Origin: Desulfobacterales bacterium HSG17
GTDB taxonomy: Bacteria > Desulfobacterota > Desulfobacteria > Desulfobacterales > Desulfococcaceae
Direction: 5' to 3'
Assembly (NCBI GenBank): GCA_030377945.1
Contig: JAUCGD010000012.1
Location: 1 to 40,917 of the forward strand
Length of the DNA stretch: 40,917 nt
The number at the start of each line of letters is the position of its first letter. The stretch's first letter is position 1. The translations under genes were made by a program, and so were the position numbers. The notes under the pieces were generated by a model. That model was not told where the DNA came from. It ran no database searches and worked only from the letters and a program-made list of their open reading frames with translations. Of the stretch, positions 28,483 through 36,037 are shown one piece after another.

Positions 28483-31245
28483 GTGAAAAATAATACAAAA
28501 AACAAATATGTTGAAGAAGATATTTCCAAATTGCGCAAAAAAGCTGAAAAAATTTTTCTGGAACAGCAGGATGATTATCCTGATCCTGAAAAATTATCAC
28601 CCGCCAAAACAAAAAGTCTTATCAATGAACTGAGAATCCGGCAGATTGAACTGGAAATACAGAATAAGGAACTGCGTCAGGAACGCAGCTTTGATAAGAA
28701 AGATGGCAGAGAATCCGACAGTTTTCAGGCTGAGGAACGATACCGCACTTTTTTTGAAAACATACTCAGCGGCATAGCAGTATATGAGCCGGATGGTGAA
28801 GGAAATGATTTTATTATCAAAGATATGAACAAGCTCGGTGAAAAACTGTCCAAAGTCAGGCGCAGGGATATTATCGGCAGAAAACTCACCGCAATTTTTC
28901 CAGGGATCAAAGAGTTCGGACTACTTGAGGTGTTGCAGCGGGTAAATATAACCGGGAAACCGGAATTTGCTGAAGCCGGCATCTATGAAGATGATAAACA
29001 TTCTCCTACCTGGTATGAAAACTCGGTGTTCAAGCTGCCTGCCGGAGAAATAGCTGCTGTTTACAATGATGTTTCAAAACGTATGAATGACGCAAATGTC
29101 CTCAGGGAATCAGAAAAGAAATACAAATCCCTTTTTGAAAATTCCTTGATGTCAGTTATTCAGGCCAGTGTTGACGGCAGAATAATTCTGGCAAATCAGA
29201 AAGGTGCCGAGTTATTCGGTTATAAAAATGTTAATGAATTTGTTAATGAATTTGATCCATCAAAAGCATATATCGGAAAACAAAGAGCTGACATGCTTGC
29301 ACAGCTCAAACAGGAAGGTTTTTTTACAAACAGGGAACAGCAGTTTTTAAGCAAAAACGGCACTTCATTCTGGATGCTGCATTCTTCATGCCTGGACAGG
29401 GAATCAGGTATAATAACAAGTGTCGGATTGGATATTACAGCCTGGAAAAAAACTGAAAAAGAGAGAGAACGTCTGCACAATATAATAGAAAAATCATCAT
29501 TTTTTATTAGTTGGGCAGATGTAGAAAAAAATATAAAATATATTAACCGGGCCGGCCGTAAAATGGCAGGCATTGCAGAAGAAGATGATTTAACCTGCCA
29601 AATTATAGAGAATTTTCATACGAAAAAAGGATTCTCTGTAACCCAAAACACAGGTATTCCCCATGCTATTGAAAAGGGTTTCTGGGAAGGTGAGTCAGAG
29701 CTTTTATCACATGACGGCCGAATAATACCTGTTTCTCAAACTATTATATCCCATTATGATGAAGATGGGAATATAGAGTATATAGCAACTATTATCCAGG
29801 ATATTAACAACATTAAAAAAAAGGAGCAGGAATTAAAGGATGCTGCCGCTGAACTGTTCAAACACAAACAAAGCCTGGAAAGAACAGTAAAACATCGTAC
29901 CGCAGATATTCGCATTACAAATGCCAAACTTAAGCGAGCCAATCGCCTGAAAGATGAATTCCTTGCAAATATGAGCCATGAACTGCGCACACCCCTTACA
30001 TCCATATTAGGCATGTCTGAAGCCCTTCTTGAGCAGGTTTACGGCCCTGTTAATGAAAAACAGATAAAATCACTCAGGCGGGTTAAAAGCAGCGGAAATC
30101 ACCTTCTTAACCTGATTAACGACATCCTGGATCTGTCAAAAATTGAAGCAGGTAAAATGGAGCTGAATATTACGCAGGTTTCTGTTCATGAAATATGCCG
30201 GGCAAGCCTTCAAATGGTAAAAGAAACTGCTCAAAAGAAAAATCAGAAACTCACTTTGAGCATTGATATCGGATTGAAGTATATATATGCTGACATACTG
30301 CGATTAAAGCAGATATTGGTAAATCTCTTAATGAATGCTGTTAAATTCACACCTGAACACGGAAAAATCGGTTTTGAAGTAAATTGTAAACCAGAACTGG
30401 AAATAGTGGAATTTGCAGTATGGGATACAGGCATTGGCATTTCCGAAAAGGATATGAAAAAACTGTTTAAACCTTTTGTACAATTGGATGGAAGTTTGAC
30501 ACGGAAAAATGATGGAACAGGACTGGGCCTTGCTCTTGTGTTTAAACTGGCTGATCTGCATGGCGGAAGTGTAAAAGTTGAAAGTGAAGAAGATAAATGC
30601 TCCAGATTTTCTCTAATGCTGCCCTGGCATCCTGACATAAATCTCCCTGGTATTGAATATCAGAAAGATAAAGAGACGAATAAAAACAAACAAACTCAAG
30701 AAAAATATGGAAATGCTGCAAAACATGCAAAAATACTGATGGCAGATGACAATATTTCCAACATTAAAACAATAACAGATTACCTGGAAGCAAAATCATA
30801 TGATGTAATGCTTGCCCATGACGGCTCCGAAGCTGTAAAACTGGCAATAAAAGAAAAGCCGGATTTAATTCTAATGGACATCCAGATGCCGGTCATGGAC
30901 GGCCTGGAAGCAATAAGAGAGATCAGGAAATGGGAAGAAACAGGGAATATCCAAATCAAAATCCCCATTATTGCCCTGACAGCTCTTGCCATGTCAGGTG
31001 ACCGTGAACAATGCCTTGAAGCAGGCGCGAATGAATACATGAGCAAACCGGTCAGGTTGAAAGATTTGATTGAAATGATTGATAAATTGCAGGTAACCGC
31101 CAGCAGCAAAAACCCAGAGGAAAAGAACCCAATAAAGCCCCATCGGGGCGGCATATTTGTAGAAAATGACAAAAAAACCAATAAAGCCCCATCGGGGCGG
31201 CATATTTGTAGCAAAACCGGCAAAAGCATGATTTCAGGTTTATGA
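28483..31245 (+). CDS. three-PAS hybrid histidine kinase with a repeat-derived C-terminal tail
   Basis: The protein has 920 residues from the GTG at 28483, preceded by GGAAGGTG at a good distance. The frame is open to an ATG at 28372, but those codons overlap the transposase remnant and an inverted REP copy, so they are probably not native. An N-terminal coiled segment (LSPAKTKSLINELRIRQIEL, seen in many PAS kinases) is followed by PAS1 (~80-190), PAS2 (~215-325) and PAS3 (~330-455). Then come HisKA (His499, EFLANMSHELRTPLTSIL), HATPase (DTGIGISEKD, GTGLGLALV) and a receiver with MADDNISNI, Asp799 (LILMDIQMPVMDG) and Lys in MSKPVR. The last ~35 residues (KPHRGGIFVENDKK..) are coded by two REP-like copies at 31136-31214 that have replaced or extended the native end. 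Confidence 0.9.
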   Translation: MKNNTKNKYVEEDISKLRKKAEKIFLEQQDDYPDPEKLSPAKTKSLINELRIRQIELEIQNKELRQERSFDKKDGRESDSFQAEERYRTFFENILSGIAVYEPDGEGNDFIIKDMNKLGEKLSKVRRRDIIGRKLTAIFPGIKEFGLLEVLQRVNITGKPEFAEAGIYEDDKHSPTWYENSVFKLPAGEIAAVYNDVSKRMNDANVLRESEKKYKSLFENSLMSVIQASVDGRIILANQKGAELFGYKNVNEFVNEFDPSKAYIGKQRADMLAQLKQEGFFTNREQQFLSKNGTSFWMLHSSCLDRESGIITSVGLDITAWKKTEKERERLHNIIEKSSFFISWADVEKNIKYINRAGRKMAGIAEEDDLTCQIIENFHTKKGFSVTQNTGIPHAIEKGFWEGESELLSHDGRIIPVSQTIISHYDEDGNIEYIATIIQDINNIKKKEQELKDAAAELFKHKQSLERTVKHRTADIRITNAKLKRANRLKDEFLANMSHELRTPLTSILGMSEALLEQVYGPVNEKQIKSLRRVKSSGNHLLNLINDILDLSKIEAGKMELNITQVSVHEICRASLQMVKETAQKKNQKLTLSIDIGLKYIYADILRLKQILVNLLMNAVKFTPEHGKIGFEVNCKPELEIVEFAVWDTGIGISEKDMKKLFKPFVQLDGSLTRKNDGTGLGLALVFKLADLHGGSVKVESEEDKCSRFSLMLPWHPDINLPGIEYQKDKETNKNKQTQEKYGNAAKHAKILMADDNISNIKTITDYLEAKSYDVMLAHDGSEAVKLAIKEKPDLILMDIQMPVMDGLEAIREIRKWEETGNIQIKIPIIALTALAMSGDREQCLEAGANEYMSKPVRLKDLIEMIDKLQVTASSKNPEEKNPIKPHRGGIFVENDKKTNKAPSGRHICSKTGKSMISGL
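31136..31214. repeat. two GCCCC-palindrome REP-like copies inside a coding end
   Basis: AGCCCCATCGGGGCGGCATA with a TTTGTAG tail starts at 31136 and again at 31185, 49 bases apart. Both lie within the 3' end of the kinase gene that stops at 31245. Because 49 is not a multiple of three, the two copies are read in different frames (KPHRGGIFV, then KAPSGRHICS). Confidence 0.9.
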
Positions 31246-31258
31246 AAGGATAAACAAA

Positions 31259-33943
31259 ATGAAAACAACACTTAGAACTAAATTTCTGATACCAACGATT
31301 ATTCTCGTGGTACTTGGTATTATTATATCATCAATTGCCACCCATGTAATTTCGGAAAATGCTATTCAAGGTGTTATAAAGTCGCAATTGCTCCATACTG
31401 CTGATTCTGCACAGCAGCATCTTGAATCATGGATTAAAATCAATAAAATGAGAATACGTCACTGGAGTGAAGAGGACTATTTCAAAATATCGGTTCGAGA
31501 CACTTTTATGGGTAAATCGTCCCGCAAAGCAGCTAATCTTTTTCTTAAAAAGAAAAAACAGAGAAGCCCGTTTTTTGAATCTGTTAACCTGTTGAACAAA
31601 AAAGGAGAGATTGTTGCTTCATCGGATTTTGAAGAAACAGGAAACAGGAATTATCTTGAAAATCAATTTTTCAGGGCATCCATTCAAGGCAGGGATTATA
31701 TTTCTGAGATTCATAAACATCCATTATCTGGAAAACCGCTTTTGTTTGTTTCATCCCCGGTTTATGCTGATGATGAGATTAAAGGTGTTTTGTTCGGTAT
31801 TGCGAATATGGATTATTTCACCGGGAAGTATATCCGGCCCATAAAAGTGGGTGAAAAAGGCCATGTATATATAACCGACTCCAGTGGCATTATTATAGCA
31901 CATTCGGATGAGACTAAATATCTTTCTGGTGAGACAAGATGTGAGCGTTTTGATAAGGTAAACACGAAATCAAAAGACATCATAATTCATTATTTCAGGG
32001 GAAAAAAAGAAATATTTGCCTTCAGGAATGAGACTATAACAGGTTCCGTGATAATTGCAGTTGCAACAATTGATGATATCATGCTGCCTGTTACTGTGAT
32101 CGCAAAATGGAACCTGCTGATTGCTGTTTTATTCATCGGCTTTTTTATCATTATAATAACCCTGGTTGTAAATTCCATTGTAAAACCGATAAGTGAATTG
32201 AAAAAAGGATCGAAAATCGTAGGTGACGGAAATCTTGATTATAAAATTGAAGTACTGACACAGGATGAAATAGGAGAACTGGCCCTTGAATTTAATGAAA
32301 TGCTAAAAAAACTCAAACTGGCCCTGTCAGATTTAAAAGAAAGCCAGACCAGGTCTTATGCGCTGCTCAAAGGCGTGCCTGTCTCAACTGTTGTCTGGCG
32401 CAAGAAGGGAAATAATTTTATACTTGAGGATTACAATGATGCTGCATTAAGCTTAACAAATGGAAATATTGAAAAATTTAAAGGCATTAAAGCAAGTAAA
32501 ATGCTTTCGCACAGACCGGAAATGTTTGAGCATATATCCAGGTGCTTTGCAGAAAAAGAATCCTTAAACCTGGAAACACTTTATGAAATGAAAACAACAG
32601 GTGAAAACAAGTATTTTTCCTTCAAATTTGCTTTTGTTCCTCCTGACTTTGTTCTGGTTCATTCTGATGATATTACTAAACAAAAAGAGTTGGAGAAAAT
32701 CCTTGAAAAAGAACGTATGTCCCTTGCCCAAAAAGTTGAAGAGCGAACCAGGGAGTTGACCCTTGCAAATGCCGAACTTGAGCGGGCATCCCGCCTTAAA
32801 GACGAATTCCTTGCCAATATGAGCCATGAACTGCGTACCCCGCTAAATTCCATACTGGGCATGTCCGAGGCCCTTCAGGAAGAGATATACGGCCCAATGA
32901 ACAAGCAGCAGCTTAACTCCCTGTACACTGTTGAAAAAAGCGGGCGGCACCTGCTTCAACTGATAAGCGATATCCTGGATCTGTCCAAAATCGAAGCAGG
33001 AAAAATTGAATTTCAAATTTCAGAAGTTTGTGTTGAAACAATAATCCGGGACAGCCTGAATATGATAAAACAAATAGGGATAAAAAAGAATATCAGGATT
33101 AACTCGGTTATTGATACTTGTGTAACAATTATAAAGGCTGATAATCTGCGTCTGAAACAGATACTTGTCAACCTTCTTATTAATGCTGTAAAATTCACTC
33201 CAGGAGGCGGTTCTGTGGGATTGGAAGTTATGGGTGAGCCTGAGAAGAATTCTGTGCAATTTATTGTATGGGATACAGGTATCGGTATTGCGGAAAAAGA
33301 TATAGAATTACTTTTTAAGCCATTTACACAATTAGATGCAGGTCTTTCAAGGAAAAATGAAGGGACAGGGCTGGGCCTGTCCCTTGTTGCCAGGCTGGCG
33401 GAAATGCACGGGGGCGGGGTATCTGTTAAAAGCAGGAAAGATAAAGGCAGCCGGTTTACGGTAACCCTGCCCTGGGATTTCAGTGAACAGTTAACAGTTA
33501 GCAGTAAGCAGGGGGGCGAGGTTATCATGGCCGGGGGAAAAGATGAAAGAATATCAAATCCTGAGCAAAATTTACCGGTTACGCTTTTGCTGGCAGAAGA
33601 CAACATGACCAATTCTGAAACCCTTTCCGATTATCTGCAAGCCAAAGGGTATAGAGTTATTATTGCATATGAAGGAGCTGAAGCTGTTCAGAAATACAGG
33701 CAGGAGCAGCTTGATGTAATTCTCATGGACATCCAGATGCCCGGTATGGACGGATTGGAAGCAATACAACAAATACGCAGGCATGAATCTGAACTTGAAA
33801 CAGACAGAACCCCGATAATCGCACTCACAGCCCTTGTAATGCCTGGAGACCGGGAAAAGTGCCTGGAAAGCGGGGCAGATGATTATATGTCAAAACCAGT
33901 GAATATGAAAATGCTAACAGAGATGATAAACAGGTATGCATGA
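31259..33943 (+). CDS. Cache-HAMP hybrid histidine kinase
   Basis: The protein has 894 residues, with AAAGGA upstream of the ATG. TM1 (~9-30), an extracytoplasmic double-Cache sensor (~31-275, VGEKGHVYITDSSGIIIAHS), TM2 (~283-305) and HAMP (~306-360, DEIGELALEFNEM) come first. A PAS-like segment (~365-475), a coil, HisKA (His523, EFLANMSHELRTPLNSIL), HATPase (DTGIGIAEKD, GTGLGLSLV) and a receiver with LAEDNMTNSE, Asp824 (VILMDIQMPGMDG) and Lys in MSKPVN follow. Cache domains of this kind bind small extracellular metabolites; the ligand is unknown. The first ~300 residues are related to the kinase at 23799 (shared WIKI.KM, SYF/DYF.I.VRDTF.G..SRK), while the second half belongs to the other kinase family, so domains have been exchanged. 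It closes the kinase battery. Confidence 0.93.
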   Translation: MKTTLRTKFLIPTIILVVLGIIISSIATHVISENAIQGVIKSQLLHTADSAQQHLESWIKINKMRIRHWSEEDYFKISVRDTFMGKSSRKAANLFLKKKKQRSPFFESVNLLNKKGEIVASSDFEETGNRNYLENQFFRASIQGRDYISEIHKHPLSGKPLLFVSSPVYADDEIKGVLFGIANMDYFTGKYIRPIKVGEKGHVYITDSSGIIIAHSDETKYLSGETRCERFDKVNTKSKDIIIHYFRGKKEIFAFRNETITGSVIIAVATIDDIMLPVTVIAKWNLLIAVLFIGFFIIIITLVVNSIVKPISELKKGSKIVGDGNLDYKIEVLTQDEIGELALEFNEMLKKLKLALSDLKESQTRSYALLKGVPVSTVVWRKKGNNFILEDYNDAALSLTNGNIEKFKGIKASKMLSHRPEMFEHISRCFAEKESLNLETLYEMKTTGENKYFSFKFAFVPPDFVLVHSDDITKQKELEKILEKERMSLAQKVEERTRELTLANAELERASRLKDEFLANMSHELRTPLNSILGMSEALQEEIYGPMNKQQLNSLYTVEKSGRHLLQLISDILDLSKIEAGKIEFQISEVCVETIIRDSLNMIKQIGIKKNIRINSVIDTCVTIIKADNLRLKQILVNLLINAVKFTPGGGSVGLEVMGEPEKNSVQFIVWDTGIGIAEKDIELLFKPFTQLDAGLSRKNEGTGLGLSLVARLAEMHGGGVSVKSRKDKGSRFTVTLPWDFSEQLTVSSKQGGEVIMAGGKDERISNPEQNLPVTLLLAEDNMTNSETLSDYLQAKGYRVIIAYEGAEAVQKYRQEQLDVILMDIQMPGMDGLEAIQQIRRHESELETDRTPIIALTALVMPGDREKCLESGADDYMSKPVNMKMLTEMINRYA

Positions 33944-33958
33944 TAAAATTACCATTGT

Positions 33959-33988
33959 TGTAGAGACGCACGATTGTGCGTCTCTACA
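33959..33988. repeat. perfect hairpin TGTAGAGACGCAC
   Basis: The 13-base arms TGTAGAGACGCAC and GTGCGTCTCTACA are separated by GATT, starting 15 bases after the last kinase stop. The motif belongs to a palindrome type found in many bacterial genomes. It could stabilise the mRNA end; no T run follows, so intrinsic termination is not supported. Confidence 0.8.
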
Positions 33989-34006
33989 TTGGATAAATTT
34001 AATATA

Positions 34007-34138
34007 TAGACATTATCGGAAATAATTTTGTAGGGTGCGTTAGCGCAGCGTAACGCACCGCAACCTTATAATAACGGTGCGTTACGGCTATCGCCTAACG
34101 CACCCTACGGTGGAAATCCTTATTTCCGATAATGTCTA
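34007..34138. mobile_element. MITE-like element with 19-bp terminal inverted repeats
   Basis: The ends TAGACATTATCGGAAATAA (34007-34025) and its exact complement (34120-34138) enclose a second near-palindrome, GTAGGGTGCGTTAGCGCAGC..CGCCTAACGCACCCTAC (about 34030-34108). The element is about 132 bases and has no reading frame of note. TA stands at both outer ends, which would fit TA-target duplication as in the IS630/mariner group, but TA is also part of the repeat, so this is only suggestive. The inner GGTGCGTTA palindrome may be an independent repeat nested in the element. Together with the hairpin at 33959 it fills the 269-base gap 33944-34212. Confidence 0.75.
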
Positions 34139-34212
34139 TTGTCAATATCAAGTATTTAGGTCAGGTATTTTCATCAGAGTTAAACGCAAAATGAACAGAA
34201 AGGTCATATAAT

Positions 34213-35118
34213 ATGAATAACAGAAATAATTATCTTATTTTAATTAAGAAGGTGTTTTTAATTAAGAACATATTATTAATCCAGTTAAGTATTTTATTTT
34301 TCTGCGGAGCCTGCTTTGCACAGGAAAAACAGAACCTTCCGCTCTGGGAATTTGGATTGTTTTCAGGTGCTGCAAGAATTCCCCATTACCGGGGTTCTGA
34401 TGAATACAATATCTATGCCCTGCCCCTTCCTTATTTTATATACAGGGGTGAGTTTATCCGGGCAGGCAGGGATGGGGTAAAAGGAATTTTTTATAAAAAC
34501 AATTATATTGAAACCAATATCTCTCTTTCAGGAAACCCGCCTGTTGACGGTGATAATGATGCCAGGAAAGGGATGCCTGATCTGGATGCTTTATTTGAAT
34601 TCGGGCCTGCAATAAAATGGTTTTTTATGGGAAAAGACCAATATGATAACCTGTATCTTGAATCTAGTTTAAGAGCAGCATCTTCACTGGGATTTGATGG
34701 GGGGCTTGATTTAAAATACCAGGGATTGCGCGGAGGAATAAATCTAATATATAATAATAAGGAATTGTTTAAACAGATAAAATTAAGATTTGGAGTAAAT
34801 GCAGGTGTTGATTTTACAGACAGCCGCCTTAACGCTTATTTTTATGATGTTGAACAGGAATATACTAACTCTGAAAGAAATTATTATGAATCGGATTCAG
34901 GTTATGCTGGTTTTTCCCTTTCAGGATTTTTGCAGAAAACCTTGACCAAAAGCCTTTCTTTAGGCGGGTATGTGAGATTGGACAATATTAACGGGGCAGT
35001 ATTTGAAGACAGCTCCCTGGTCAGGGATAAGAATAATTTTGTTGTGGGATGTGCCCTGACCTGGAAAATTTTTGAATCCAAACGCAGGGTAATGTCAGAA
35101 GAGGATGAAAATTATTAA
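34213..35118 (+). CDS. MipA/OmpV-family outer-membrane protein
   Basis: The protein has 301 residues with an N-terminal signal peptide (hydrophobic ILLIQLSILFFCGACFA, cleavage likely just before QEKQ). The mature protein matches the MipA/OmpV family of outer-membrane beta-barrels: WEFGLFSGAARIPHYRGSDE near the start, ALPLPYFIYRGEFIRAG, a DLDALFEFGPAIKW strand and alternating strands to the C-terminus, which ends in LTWKIFESKR. Members act as scaffolding for murein synthesis or as small porins; the exact job is not predictable. Its presence indicates an outer membrane. The ribosome-binding site is AAAGGT. It stands after repeat-filled DNA and 32 bases before the AIM24 gene, with no obvious link to the kinases. 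Confidence 0.82.
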   Translation: MNNRNNYLILIKKVFLIKNILLIQLSILFFCGACFAQEKQNLPLWEFGLFSGAARIPHYRGSDEYNIYALPLPYFIYRGEFIRAGRDGVKGIFYKNNYIETNISLSGNPPVDGDNDARKGMPDLDALFEFGPAIKWFFMGKDQYDNLYLESSLRAASSLGFDGGLDLKYQGLRGGINLIYNNKELFKQIKLRFGVNAGVDFTDSRLNAYFYDVEQEYTNSERNYYESDSGYAGFSLSGFLQKTLTKSLSLGGYVRLDNINGAVFEDSSLVRDKNNFVVGCALTWKIFESKRRVMSEEDENY

Positions 35119-35150
35119 AACAACGTAAATTAAAGGGAAAGGAGAAAAAA

Positions 35151-35933
35151 ATGGCTGATATGTTTGCAGATTTTAAAAAAGGATTAGCAGAAAAACAAAC
35201 ACCCCAGGACCAGCCCGGTTCCGGCCCTGCACCCTCTCCACAGGGCAGTTCTGAAAAAAATTATGAATATCTCCACAGGGGAGCATTTACCATGCTCAAG
35301 GTCAAACTCAATGCTGGAGAAAAAATCAAAGCAGAAGCTGATGCAATGGTGGCCATGAGTCCAAATGTCAGTGTTGAAGGCAAAATGGAAGGAGGATTAC
35401 TGGGAGGTTTTGGCAGAATGCTTACAGGTGAAAAATTCTTTTTCCAGACTCTCCATGCCCAGCAGGGACCTGGAGATGTTTATCTTTCCCCGGCAATTCC
35501 CGGAGATATTATGGAAATAGAAATGGACGGCATTACCTCCTATACTCTTCAAAAAGACGGTTTTTTTGCCGGTTCTGAAGGTCTGACCGTTTCTACTAAA
35601 ATGCAAAATCTGGGCAAAGGGCTATTTTCAGGGGAAGGCTTTTTTGTTATTAATGTCAGCGGCAAGGGGACCCTTTTTGTGAGTTCCTACGGTTCCATTC
35701 ATCCTATGGACCTGGCAGCAGGTGAAGAGATTATTATTGACAACTGCCACCTGGTGGCCTGGCCGGAAAACATGCAGTATAATATTGAAAAAGCCTCGGC
35801 AGGCTGGATTTCTTCCTTTACATCAGGTGAAGGCATGGTCTGCCGGTTTCGGGGGCCTGGACGTGTGCTGATTCAAACACGCAATCCAAGGGGATTTGGT
35901 TCTTGGATTCGGCAATTTATGCCTGTGAAATGA
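35151..35933 (+). CDS. AIM24/TIGR00266-family protein
   Basis: This is a 260-residue soluble protein. After a Pro-rich, variable N-terminus (~1-40) it has the beta-rich AIM24 fold. Recognisable segments are LHRGAFTMLKVKLNAGEKIK, MVAMSPNVSVEGKMEGGLLG, GRMLTGEKFFFQTLHAQQGP, VYLSPAIPGDI and the C-terminal GEGMVCRFRGPGRVLIQTRN. The family is widespread in bacteria and named after a mitochondrial protein. Its biochemical role is not established; a trimeric beta-prism scaffold is the known structure. The ribosome-binding site AAAGGAGAA is strong. It follows the outer-membrane gene by 32 bases and may share its transcript. Confidence 0.82.
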   Translation: MADMFADFKKGLAEKQTPQDQPGSGPAPSPQGSSEKNYEYLHRGAFTMLKVKLNAGEKIKAEADAMVAMSPNVSVEGKMEGGLLGGFGRMLTGEKFFFQTLHAQQGPGDVYLSPAIPGDIMEIEMDGITSYTLQKDGFFAGSEGLTVSTKMQNLGKGLFSGEGFFVINVSGKGTLFVSSYGSIHPMDLAAGEEIIIDNCHLVAWPENMQYNIEKASAGWISSFTSGEGMVCRFRGPGRVLIQTRNPRGFGSWIRQFMPVK

Positions 35934-35940
35934 TATTTTA

Positions 35941-36012
35941 AACCACGAATGACACGAATGACACGAATTAAATACTAATATAATATTCGTGTCATTCGTG
36001 TTATTCGTGGTA
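35941..36012. repeat. CACGAATGA trimeric hairpin repeat
   Basis: The left arm AACCACGAATGACACGAATG then ACACGAAT (35941-35968) pairs with 35985-36012 (ATTCGTGTCATTCGTGTTAT then TCGTGGT). Each arm is three CACGAAT units 9 bases apart. The repeat fills the gap between the AIM24 and M48 genes and is a single copy of the unit that is tandemly repeated at 40459-40917. Confidence 0.88.
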
Positions 36013-36037
36013 AAACAAAAAAAATGCAGGTATTAAC

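Noticed and set aside
30243..30638. minus-strand frames opposite the kinase cores (also 12681-13244, 16066-16431, 33013-33612)
   Set aside because: They recur at the same place opposite each copy of the conserved kinase cassette, so they reflect its codon pattern rather than separate genes.
33959..33988. Rho-independent terminator after the kinase battery
   Set aside because: The stem is perfect but is followed by ATTGGATAAA, not a T run; it fits a dispersed palindrome better.
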